DNA from: Runella rosea
Lineage (GTDB): Bacteria > Bacteroidota > Bacteroidia > Cytophagales > Spirosomataceae
Direction: 5' to 3'
NCBI RefSeq assembly: GCF_003325355.1
Contig: NZ_CP030850.1
Coordinates: forward strand, 6,089,001 to 6,153,000
DNA: 64,000 nucleotides
In this document: one piece after another, positions 39,769-47,801 of the stretch
How positions within the stretch are numbered: position 1 is the stretch's first letter
Layout: every line of letters begins with the position of its first letter
Program-made: the position numbers and the translations under genes
The notes under the pieces: model-generated
Seen by the model: the letters and a program-made list of their open reading frames with translations, nothing else
Databases searched by the model: none
What the model was told of the DNA's origin: nothing

Positions 39769-41040
39769 TTATTTTTTCACGAAACGCACATAAATCTCAC
39801 GCAATGGTTTTTGACCAGGCGCGCTATCTTTGCTTACGCCTGTCCCACGCCCTTCGGCATCAATCCTGATGTAACTGATTCCTGATTTGATTAATATGTC
39901 TTTGATGGCAAAAACCCGTTTGACCGATAGCACTTTGTTGGTCACGGGCTGTTGGGCATCGTTGGCATAACCTACCAATTTTACCTGCGCGTTGGGGTAT
40001 TTTTTGAGCAATTCAGCCAAGGCTGCAATGGGTGCATTGGCCTCTGCTTTCAATTGCGTGGTATTATTTTCAAAGTCCACATTTTCAAACTTAAACACTT
40101 TTCCTGCGGGTGCGGTGGCATTTTCGAGGTAAGCCGACATGGGATTTGCCGTGGTTGCCGCAGGGGGAGTAACCGCGGCTACGGCCGTTGTTGTATCCTT
40201 AACAACCGAATCTTGGGTCGCGGGCGGCTCCTGAATGGTTCTTGCCTCAATCATGGTAGAATCGGTTTCAGAAGTACTTTCTTCCGACGCGGCTTGTCGC
40301 TGATTCCAGAAATAAATTCCCGCCGCAATGGCCCCAATCACCAAAGCTCCGATGCCAAACCATTTTAGATAAGGTTGATAATCAGCTTGTTGTTGCATAT
40401 CTACTCCTACCAAGAAAGGCTGAGACGCGCTTCCTTTCTCGGTGCCTGCCCCTCTGGACACCACGCCTGATTCTTCGGTACGCGGAACGGAAAAATTTTG
40501 CAGCAGGTACTGGATACCCATTGTTTCAATGAGCTTATCATTCAAATCAGGAAGTACGGTGAGCATTTCTTCGCGTTGGTCGCCCATGTAAGCGGCGAGC
40601 GACTCCGCATCTAGTTTTTTCTCGGCTATTTTTTGTTTAATGACCGACATCACGATGGGCATGGCTACGCCGCAAAGCGAAGCAACCAATGAATTTTGCG
40701 TGCCAGCATATTTGGACACCATACTGCTGATGGCACTTTTGAGACCAGGCAATACCGTATTTAAATCCTTTTCTCCAACGGCTTTCAGCTTTTCAAATTC
40801 AGCCTCATTTTTTAAAATACGTTCGATATTTTCGGGGCCAAATTCAATTTTCTGCGCTTGGTTGTACACGAGCTTCATGCCGGATTCCGTAGTCACCCGT
40901 TTGATTAATCCACCCACAAGAGAGACGCCCAACGCATCAAAAATCTTTTGTATCTTCTCGGGTTTTTCTAGTTTTTGTGCTGCAATTTGACTTATCACCC
41001 CCTCAGTCAAAGCCTCTTTCAACGATGCAAAAAAGTTCAT
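39769..41040 (-). CDS. DUF937 - transmembrane - OmpA-like protein
   Basis: A 423-residue protein. An N-terminal DUF937 helical domain (about 1-185: GVISQIAAQKLEKPEKIQKIFDALGVSLVGGLI) precedes one membrane helix (WFGIGALVIGAIAAGIYFW, about 225-243). A Thr/Ala/Pro-rich linker follows, then an OmpA C-terminal peptidoglycan-binding domain (about 315-423: FENVDFENNTTQLKAEANAPIAALAELLKKYPNAQVKLVGYAN, SVKRVFAIKDILIKSGI, RGTGVS). There is no cleavable signal, so DUF937 should face the cytosol and OmpA the cell wall, bridging the two. It is monocistronic. Confidence 0.85.
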   Translation of the reverse strand: MNFFASLKEALTEGVISQIAAQKLEKPEKIQKIFDALGVSLVGGLIKRVTTESGMKLVYNQAQKIEFGPENIERILKNEAEFEKLKAVGEKDLNTVLPGLKSAISSMVSKYAGTQNSLVASLCGVAMPIVMSVIKQKIAEKKLDAESLAAYMGDQREEMLTVLPDLNDKLIETMGIQYLLQNFSVPRTEESGVVSRGAGTEKGSASQPFLVGVDMQQQADYQPYLKWFGIGALVIGAIAAGIYFWNQRQAASEESTSETDSTMIEARTIQEPPATQDSVVKDTTTAVAAVTPPAATTANPMSAYLENATAPAGKVFKFENVDFENNTTQLKAEANAPIAALAELLKKYPNAQVKLVGYANDAQQPVTNKVLSVKRVFAIKDILIKSGISYIRIDAEGRGTGVSKDSAPGQKPLREIYVRFVKK

Positions 41041-41279
41041 TATAAAAAATCAGTTAATTAATTGGTTAGAGTGTAAAGGTAAAAACGAATGAAACGGCCG
41101 AAACTGTTAAAATTACCGCGATGTTTTTAGACCTTGCTTTTGTTCTCTTTCTGAAAATGGGCGGAAAGTTACTTAAAATAGTAGACAGTCTCACAGATGG
41201 GAGCTGACAGTTTTTGCGTATTCTTACAAAACCCGTCAGCAATCACGAGAAAGATAGGCTGATGTGGAACCAGATTCTT

Positions 41280-41287
41280 TACCTTTG
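41280..41287 (+). promoter_or_regulatory. Candidate -7 box for the epimerase gene
   Basis: TACCTTTG fits TAnnTTTG and lies 31 bp before the TTG start at 41319. No clear TTTG at -33. The rest of the 278-bp divergent gap shows nothing I can name. Confidence 0.4.
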
Positions 41288-41318
41288 CGCTACTAAAAAT
41301 AACCAAACTGCTTGATAC

Positions 41319-42335
41319 TTGAAACACCTAACTGATTCTAGTCCGATTGTATTTGTAACGGGAACAAATGGCCTTATCGGCAGTGCCGTGGCTCGTCGTT
41401 TGTTGAAAAACGGCTATCGTGTCAGGGGGTTAAAACGCCCCGACAGTGATATGCGTTTAGTGAAAGACATTCAGTCGGAGATTGAATGGATTGAAGGGGA
41501 TGTGTTGGACGTAATATCACTCGAAGAAGCTTTGGCGGGAGTGACGTATGCCATTCATACCGCCGCAATTGTTTCTTTTATTCCCCGTGACCGTACCCGA
41601 ATGTACGATATTAATGTAAACGGAACCGCCAACGTGGTCAATGCGGCATTGGAAGAAGGAATCAAAAAACTTGCCTTTGTCAGTTCAGTGGCCGCACTGG
41701 GTAGACCCGACCCCAATAAGGTTGCCCCTGGGGAAGTCACTGTGATTGATGAAAACCAAAAATGGGAAGAATCACCGCTGAATTCAAACTATGGTAAAAG
41801 TAAGTATTTGGCCGAACTGGAAGTGTGGCGGGGAGTGGCGGAGGGACTGGCGGCGGTAGTGGTCAATCCAAGCATGGTATTGGGGGAAGGCGATTGGCAA
41901 CGCAGCAGCACGCAGTTGTTTAAATACGTATATGACGAAAAAAAATACTACACCGAAGGATTAATCAACTACGTAGACGTGGAAGATGTCGCCGAGGCGG
42001 TTGTGCAGTTGTTGTTTTCTGACATCAAGAATGAACGTTACATCCTGAGCGCTGGTCACGTGACGTATCGGGAGTTATTTGCCAAAATAGCCACGGCCTT
42101 TGGCAAGCAACCGCCTTCAAAAACGGTATCTTTTTTCATGGCCGAGACCATCTGGAGGGTGGAAGCGCTGCGCTCGTGGCTCACGGGCAGCAAACCGCTC
42201 ATTACCAAAGAAACGGCCAAAACGGCCAGAACTAAACTCGTTTATGACGGGCAGAAAATTAAAAAAGTCCTGGGCATTGACTACAAAACCTTGGATGAAA
42301 CCGTGAAGCGGGTGTGCGCGTTTCTGACAAAATAA
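41319..42335 (+). CDS. NAD-dependent epimerase/dehydratase (extended SDR)
   Basis: A 338-residue enzyme with a TTG start. No ATG lies before the cofactor motif, so TTG at 41319 is the best start (MKHLTDSSPIVFVTGTNGLIGSAVA). Seen are GTNGLIGS (TGxxGxxG), DVLDVISLEEAL, HTAAIVSF, VNGTANVVNAAL, the serine in FVSSVAALG and the catalytic YGKSKYLAE (YxxxK). The pattern resembles dihydroflavonol-4-reductase-like and 3-beta-HSD-like SDRs that act on NDP-sugars or alcohols. The substrate is unknown. It precedes the M23-like gene on the same strand by 40 bp. Confidence 0.88.
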   Translation: MKHLTDSSPIVFVTGTNGLIGSAVARRLLKNGYRVRGLKRPDSDMRLVKDIQSEIEWIEGDVLDVISLEEALAGVTYAIHTAAIVSFIPRDRTRMYDINVNGTANVVNAALEEGIKKLAFVSSVAALGRPDPNKVAPGEVTVIDENQKWEESPLNSNYGKSKYLAELEVWRGVAEGLAAVVVNPSMVLGEGDWQRSSTQLFKYVYDEKKYYTEGLINYVDVEDVAEAVVQLLFSDIKNERYILSAGHVTYRELFAKIATAFGKQPPSKTVSFFMAETIWRVEALRSWLTGSKPLITKETAKTARTKLVYDGQKIKKVLGIDYKTLDETVKRVCAFLTK

Positions 42336-42375
42336 CCATAACAAGGTATCTCCTAAACAACCCCTCTTCATTCTT

Positions 42376-43302
42376 ATGCAACGGACGCTTTTAATCCTGA
42401 TTTTTTTTTGCAGTTGGTCAATCACGCAGACTTTTAGCCAATCAAATCCGATTGAAATAACCTACACCAGAGACGAGACCAAGAAGGAGTATACGTTCCA
42501 ATACAAGAACCCCAACTACTGCGACTACTCCGTTAAGGTGGAGTTTACCAGTTTGCAGGGAGGCAGTTGCTCATGTGTATTGCCTTATTTAAGTGCTGTT
42601 TCGGCGGGTAACGGGAGCTTGTTTACTATTAAACCTTCGCAGGCTAACCAAGGAATTTCCTTTCAATTCGGTTACAAAACCTTAAAAGGTCGCTTGCTCA
42701 ACAAACCGCCCAAACCTTTTATTTACTTATTCCCTTTTTCAAAAAAAGAAGCGCACCGAGCAAATCAGACCCAAAATATTGTCGAAATGTTGAGTGGGAA
42801 GAAAGTAACTAACTTTTATGGAATGTCTTTTCAAATGCAAAAAGGAGATACGGTTTTTGCGGCGCGGCGCGGGGTAGTTAGTGAGATTAAAAACGAATTT
42901 GCGACGCACTCAGAAGAGGTTTGGTTTTCTACCAATACCAATTTTGTCGAAATCTTTCATCAAGATGGTACTTTTGGACGCTACAATCGCTTCAAAATGG
43001 GTACAATCATGGTGAAACCGGGCCAATCAGTGGAAGCAGGACAGCCACTTGGTATTGTGGCCGACGATACTTTTGAAGGAAATACCCTTGCCCAATTTAC
43101 GGTTTACTATTTAGATAAAGCAAAGGCTTTTACCGAAGCTCATTCCTTCAGCTACTTAGTTCCCACTTTTTATACCACGACCCATCCTGCGGGAGTGGTT
43201 CTTCAACAGGGGGCTTTTTATACGTCTGATTTCCCAGAAAGCATTGTGACGCAAGAAATGTCGAAGCGCGAATTGAAAAAGTGGAAAGGGGCGAAACAAT
43301 AA
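42376..43302 (+). CDS. Secreted degenerate M23 (LytM-like) protein
   Basis: A 308-residue protein with a signal peptide (LILIFFCSWSITQTFS). A beta-sandwich with a cysteine pair CSC comes first, then an M23/LytM fold at about 145-260: GMSFQMQKGDTVFAARRGVVSEIKNEF and GTIMVKPGQSVEAGQPLGIVADDTFEGNTLAQFTVYYLD. The zinc ligands are absent: the usual HxxxD before KGTPV is YGMSF, and the HLHFE after GNT is AQFTV. It should be catalytically dead, like EnvC or NlpD, which activate amidases. It may be co-transcribed with the epimerase. Confidence 0.75.
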   Translation: MQRTLLILIFFCSWSITQTFSQSNPIEITYTRDETKKEYTFQYKNPNYCDYSVKVEFTSLQGGSCSCVLPYLSAVSAGNGSLFTIKPSQANQGISFQFGYKTLKGRLLNKPPKPFIYLFPFSKKEAHRANQTQNIVEMLSGKKVTNFYGMSFQMQKGDTVFAARRGVVSEIKNEFATHSEEVWFSTNTNFVEIFHQDGTFGRYNRFKMGTIMVKPGQSVEAGQPLGIVADDTFEGNTLAQFTVYYLDKAKAFTEAHSFSYLVPTFYTTTHPAGVVLQQGAFYTSDFPESIVTQEMSKRELKKWKGAKQ

Positions 43303-43308
43303 AAACAA

Positions 43309-43343
43309 AAGCGCTGACAGAGCTTTGAATCTTGTCAGCGCTT
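43309..43343. terminator. Bidirectional hairpin terminator
   Basis: AAGCGCTGACA (43309-43319) and TGTCAGCGCTT (43333-43343) pair over 11 bp with a 13-nt loop. The minus-strand ettA transcript gains TTTTGTTTTT after it; the M23-like gene ends 7 bp before it on the plus strand. Confidence 0.85.
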
Positions 43344-43362
43344 ACTACATCAATGGGGCATT

Positions 43363-45033
43363 TTAGGCCATCAATTTTTTGTATTTGATACGCGTTGGAG
43401 TGGCGTCGGTGCCGAGACGCTTGCGGCGGTTTTCTTCGTAATCAGAGAAGTTTCCTTCAAACCAATATACTTGAGAGTCGCCCTCAAAAGCCAGAATGTG
43501 CGTACAAAGTCGGTCCAAGAACCAACGGTCGTGGGAGATGATGACCGCACAGCCCGCGAAATTTTCAAGACCTTCTTCCAGTGCGCGTAAAGTGTTGATG
43601 TCTAGATCGTTGGTTGGTTCGTCTAACAGCAATACGTTTCCGCCTTCTTTGAGCATCATGGCTAGGTGAACACGGTTGCGCTCGCCCCCCGAGAGGTTGC
43701 CAATTTTCTTTTCCTGATCGCTGCCCGAAAAGTTAAAGCGGCTCACGTACGCCCGGGCGTTGGACTGCTTGCCGCCCAAGATGATCCATTCATTGCCTTC
43801 CGAAATCTGCTGAAACACCGTTTTTCCCGCTTCTAGTTGATTGTGCTCTTGGTCGGCGTACGCGATTTGGACCGTATCGCCGATGGTGATGGTTCCTTTG
43901 TCGGGTTTTTCCTGACCCGTAATGAGTTTAAAGAGGGTGGATTTACCCGCACCGTTTGGCCCGATGATACCCACAATCCCAGCGGGAGGCAGAGAAAAGG
44001 TCAGATTTTCAAACAATAATTTGTCGCCATAGGCTTTCGAAACGCCCTCCATTTCAATCACTTTGTTGCCCAGACGAGGTCCCGAAGGTATATAAAGTTC
44101 CAATCTTTCTTCCTTCTGTTTGCCGTCTTCGTCGAGCAGCTTTTCGTAGGCGCTCAAACGGGCTTTAGATTTGGTCTGACGGGCTTTGGGAGCCATTCGT
44201 ACCCATTCAAGTTCGCGTTGCAGGGATTTTTGGCGTTTTGATTCCTGCTTTTCTTCCTTGGCTAACCGATTTTGTTTTTGTTCCAACCAAGAAGAATAAT
44301 TCCCTTTCCACGGAATTCCCTCACCACGGTCTAGTTCGAGAATCCAGCCAGCCACATTGTCCAGAAAATAGCGGTCGTGGGTGACGGCAATGACCGTTCC
44401 TTCGTATTGACGTAGGTGCTCTTCCAACCATAACACCGACTCGGCATCCAAGTGGTTGGTAGGCTCGTCGAGGAGAAGCACGTCGGGTTTCTTGAGCAAC
44501 AAACGGCAGAGAGCCACGCGGCGTTTTTCACCGCCGGAGAGATTGGCAATGAGGGCATCCTGCGGCGGACAACGGAGGGCGTCCATGGCGCGTTCGAGTT
44601 TGCTATCCAAATCCCAGGCGTCGAGGGTGTCTAGTTTTTCTTGAACTTCTCCCTGGCGTTCGAGCAGTTTGTCAAAATCGGCGTCGGGGTCTCCAAATGC
44701 TTCATTAATTTGATCAAATTCTTTCAATAAATCGACCACTTCTTGCGTTCCTTCCTGTACTACTTCCAGAACGGTTTTGGTGGGGTCAAATTGGGGCTCC
44801 TGGTCGAGCATTCCGACGGAATATCCTGGGGAGAAAACTACCTCTCCGGTATAATTTTTGTCTACACCCGCAATAATGCGGAGAAGAGTGGATTTTCCCG
44901 CACCATTTAAACCCAAAACGCCTATCTTGGCACCGTAGAAAAAGGATAAGTAGATGTTTTTAATAATCTGTCGGTTGGGGGGGATTATTTTACTTACCCC
45001 CGACATTGAGAAAATAATAGTTTCGTTACTCAT
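43363..45033 (-). CDS. ettA: Energy-dependent translational throttle protein EttA (ABC-F)
   Basis: A 556-residue ABC-F protein from the ATG at 45031-45033 (MSNETIIFSMSGVSKIIPPN), which gives the typical EttA length; the longer frame adds 8 residues. Two ATPase cassettes are seen, each with Walker A (GLNGAGKST; GPNGAGKST), signature (NLSGGEKRRVALC; NLSGGERNRVHLA) and Walker B (LLLDEPTNHLDAES; LLLDEPTNDLDINT). The arm and the P-site tRNA-interaction linker (ELEWVRMAPKARQTKSKARLSAYEKL) lie between them. No membrane segment is present. EttA gates ribosome entry into elongation according to ATP/ADP level. Confidence 0.97.
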   Translation of the reverse strand: MSNETIIFSMSGVSKIIPPNRQIIKNIYLSFFYGAKIGVLGLNGAGKSTLLRIIAGVDKNYTGEVVFSPGYSVGMLDQEPQFDPTKTVLEVVQEGTQEVVDLLKEFDQINEAFGDPDADFDKLLERQGEVQEKLDTLDAWDLDSKLERAMDALRCPPQDALIANLSGGEKRRVALCRLLLKKPDVLLLDEPTNHLDAESVLWLEEHLRQYEGTVIAVTHDRYFLDNVAGWILELDRGEGIPWKGNYSSWLEQKQNRLAKEEKQESKRQKSLQRELEWVRMAPKARQTKSKARLSAYEKLLDEDGKQKEERLELYIPSGPRLGNKVIEMEGVSKAYGDKLLFENLTFSLPPAGIVGIIGPNGAGKSTLFKLITGQEKPDKGTITIGDTVQIAYADQEHNQLEAGKTVFQQISEGNEWIILGGKQSNARAYVSRFNFSGSDQEKKIGNLSGGERNRVHLAMMLKEGGNVLLLDEPTNDLDINTLRALEEGLENFAGCAVIISHDRWFLDRLCTHILAFEGDSQVYWFEGNFSDYEENRRKRLGTDATPTRIKYKKLMA

Positions 45034-45187
45034 TTTTTGCTTATTTTGTGGAGGCAAATATCGTTAAAAATAGGAGTTAATTGTTAAACAAGGCAGGTAA
45101 ATGGGTTTTTTCTGATTACATTTAAGCCCGAACGTTTAACTTTACACCCACCAAAACCTTTAAAGCAGATAAAAAAGTAAGATTGCA

Positions 45188-46456
45188 ATGGAAAACGCCA
45201 CCTTAATGGACGAATACGGCTATGTCAAAGACGGCAAGGTATTCTTAAAAGGGTATTTAGGTAACCCGGATCGCCAAATCGGCGAAGTAAAACGAACTGA
45301 ACAGGAAGCCATTGATTATTTCAAAAATCGCTTCAATATTGCTTCCGGAAAAGTAGAACAACTCGAAAATGATGTTGAAGAAGCCCAAAACAAGGGCTCT
45401 TACCTGACCAAACTGGTACAACTTCGTAAAAAATTGCTCAGTTTTGACGGACTGGGAGATTTTATCCCGTTGCTAGAACGTTTGGACAAACTTGAAACTG
45501 TTCTCGAAGATTTAATCAAAATTAACCAAGAGAAAAATCTCGAAATCAAACGTGCTTTGTTGGATGAAACCCGGGCTGTAACGGTAATCGGGGATGATTG
45601 GCAGGGCGCTACCGACCTGCTTCAGGAAATCAAATCCAAATGGATACGTACTGGTCCCGTTGATAAAGAATATCAGGAGGAAATTGAAGGGACTTTCCAA
45701 ACCTTGTTGGATACCTTCTTTCAACAACGTCGTGACTTCTTCTCGGAGCAAAATCGTACCATTGCCGACCGTATCGAACGCTATACCGAATTGATTGCCA
45801 AGTCGGATATGCTGGTACGGATGTATGACGTGGAAGAAGCCAGTCGTCAGTTGCGGCAAATTCGTGCCGAATGGAAAGACGTAGGCGAAATTCCTGTAAA
45901 ACGCTCGGCAAAACTGTACAAGCAATTCAAACGGTCTAACCAACGCATCGTTGACAAGTACAATCGCGTCAAAGGTATAGTGGTACAGACTTATGAAAAC
46001 CCTCTGGTGACCAAACAGCGTGAAATGTGCCGCGAAGCGGAGCAATTGGCGCGCTCAAGTGATATAATTCAGGCTTCCGAACGCGCAAAAGTGTTGCTTA
46101 ACCAATGGAAGGAGATTCGACTTCCACCCCGTGTAGGCGATAAAATGGTGGCGGAGCGTTTCCGTTCGGCCTGCGATAAAATATTCGAATTAAGCTACCT
46201 CGCCCGGGTTATCTCGCGCAAATACCCCGCGTTTGAGATTCGCTCGCCTGAAGATCAGCTCAATATCAAAACGCGTGAAATGGAATGGCTCATCAAACGC
46301 GAAAAAGCGGATTTGGAAGTGACTATTGCCAGCGCACAAAACATGCCGCCCGACCCCGAAGCTGAACGCCAGATGATGGGTAAAATCAACATTCAGCGTC
46401 GTAAAATAACGATGAAGGAGAAGATTTTAGAAGAGTTTAAGGCGCAGATGAAGTAG
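45188..46456 (+). CDS. DUF349 coiled-coil protein
   Basis: A 422-residue soluble, highly charged helical protein. The N-terminus (MENATLMDEYGYVKDGKVFLKGYLGNPDRQIGEVKRTEQEAIDYF, seen in part) is a small beta domain, followed by several three-helix DUF349 repeats with the W-K motif: IKSKWIRTGPVDKEYQEEIEGTF, IRAEWKDVGEIPVKRSAKLYKQF and LNQWKEIRLPPRVGDKMVAERF. The domain occurs in bacterial proteins of unknown role, some linked to RNA chaperone activity. No partner is apparent. The gene is monocistronic with a clear terminator. Confidence 0.85.
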   Translation: MENATLMDEYGYVKDGKVFLKGYLGNPDRQIGEVKRTEQEAIDYFKNRFNIASGKVEQLENDVEEAQNKGSYLTKLVQLRKKLLSFDGLGDFIPLLERLDKLETVLEDLIKINQEKNLEIKRALLDETRAVTVIGDDWQGATDLLQEIKSKWIRTGPVDKEYQEEIEGTFQTLLDTFFQQRRDFFSEQNRTIADRIERYTELIAKSDMLVRMYDVEEASRQLRQIRAEWKDVGEIPVKRSAKLYKQFKRSNQRIVDKYNRVKGIVVQTYENPLVTKQREMCREAEQLARSSDIIQASERAKVLLNQWKEIRLPPRVGDKMVAERFRSACDKIFELSYLARVISRKYPAFEIRSPEDQLNIKTREMEWLIKREKADLEVTIASAQNMPPDPEAERQMMGKINIQRRKITMKEKILEEFKAQMK

Positions 46457-46479
46457 TATTTGTAAAAATTGGCTCACGC

Positions 46480-46526
46480 AAAGACGCAGAGTGACAAAGT
46501 TTAATGCTTTGCTCCTCTGCGTCTTT
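46480..46526. terminator. Bidirectional terminator
   Basis: AAAGACGCAGAG (46480-46491) pairs with CTCTGCGTCTTT (46515-46526) over 12 bp, with inner CAAAG/CTTTG pairing; a T tract continues to 46529. The CGCAAAGACGCAGAG motif is a frequent intergenic sequence in Bacteroidota genomes. Confidence 0.85.
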
Positions 46527-46538
46527 TTTGTACGTTTT

Positions 46539-47732
46539 TTATTGGGTTGAGGAGAAAAACTCATACGTACCCAAAAGGAAATCCTGAACGGCCGTGGCGT
46601 GGTCTTTGCCTTTGAGGGTGATAAGGGATACGTTGGTGGCACCCCGCGCTTTCATGGCATTGAGAGCGTTGACGGAGTTAAAATAAAACACCAATTGGTC
46701 GGCATCTCCGTGATAGAGACGGGTGGGCGTTTTGGGCTTCCAATCATACACGTCGTTGTCTTTGACAGCGTTCAGAAATCCAGTATCGGTCCCGTCCGCA
46801 ATTCCTTTGGCAAAAGCATCCGTAAAAATGGTGTTGAAACTAACGTTTACATTTGCTTTCTCTTTATCTTTTTGGATCAAGCCAGCCCACGGCTCCTTAA
46901 AGTATTGAGTCAAAGGCCGATTTAGGTTATAAATACGGTCGTAAGTCAGGGTAACCCATACATAAAGTTGGTTGTAATTGACAGTGCCGCCCGTTTTTGT
47001 ACTGATTAAATACTTCATAAAGGCGGTTTTGTCATAAGCACCCGCGCCGCAACTGGAGGCTCGTAGGTTGAACTCAGTGCCCGTTTCTTCTTCAATTTTC
47101 TTTTGCAACGACATGGTGGCGTATCCACCTGCCGAATAGCCCGCAATGTACAGGCGCTCATCCCAAGCAATACTCTGCTGACGGATGAATTCCTTGGAGG
47201 CGCGTATCATATCCAAAGATGCAGAGGCGAGACTTTCGCGGTGCTCGTACGGGTGCGGAACGTTATTGGAGGCACCAAATCCGATGTAATCGGGATATGC
47301 AATAATATATCCCAAAGCGGCAAACAGAGAACCAGCAATGTTGGCTTCGCTATTGGTGGCAAAGTAAGAGGGAGCTTCTTGGTCGTTGCGAATGGTGCCA
47401 TGTTGGACGCTAATCATGGGCGTTGCTCCTGATTTTACGGGAAACAAAAACGCCCCCGAGGCCTGAATTTCTTTACCGTCGGTGTTTTTCGTTTTGTAAA
47501 CCAGTTTGTAGACCTTGATGCCATTCTGAAGGAAAGGGGCTATGCCCGACAAGCTGGGGTCACCAGAAGTGATACGTTGGGCCAGTTGTTCCTTGGTAAA
47601 TTCACCGATAAGGGTACTGCTGACCAAATATTGGTCTTCAGGGATGAGGTCACTGGCGTTTCTGTTACAACCACTGACCAACACAACGACGACAAGGAAG
47701 AGTGCGTAAAAGCGTTTTTGGGTAGATTTCAT
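46539..47732 (-). CDS. Alpha/beta-hydrolase lipoprotein
   Basis: A 397-residue secreted lipase/esterase-like lipoprotein. The lipobox is VVVVLVSGC, with cysteine at about residue 22. The hydrolase core shows MISVQHGT (oxyanion hole), PDYIGFGAS, the nucleophile elbow GYSAGGYATM, the Asp strand LYHGDADQLV and the His in GKDHATAVQDF. The segment EAPSYFATNSEANIAGSLFAALGYIIAYPDYIGFG places it near secreted lipases of the LIP type. The substrate is unknown. It stands between the DUF349 gene and the DUF3748 gene; the 69-bp gap upstream allows co-transcription with the next gene. Confidence 0.83.
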   Translation of the reverse strand: MKSTQKRFYALFLVVVVLVSGCNRNASDLIPEDQYLVSSTLIGEFTKEQLAQRITSGDPSLSGIAPFLQNGIKVYKLVYKTKNTDGKEIQASGAFLFPVKSGATPMISVQHGTIRNDQEAPSYFATNSEANIAGSLFAALGYIIAYPDYIGFGASNNVPHPYEHRESLASASLDMIRASKEFIRQQSIAWDERLYIAGYSAGGYATMSLQKKIEEETGTEFNLRASSCGAGAYDKTAFMKYLISTKTGGTVNYNQLYVWVTLTYDRIYNLNRPLTQYFKEPWAGLIQKDKEKANVNVSFNTIFTDAFAKGIADGTDTGFLNAVKDNDVYDWKPKTPTRLYHGDADQLVFYFNSVNALNAMKARGATNVSLITLKGKDHATAVQDFLLGTYEFFSSTQ

Positions 47733-47801
47733 GCGATATTGGGCAATAAACGTTGGTTTATAATCTTAAACTAAACGAATAAACAGCCCCGAAAGTTGCC
47801 T

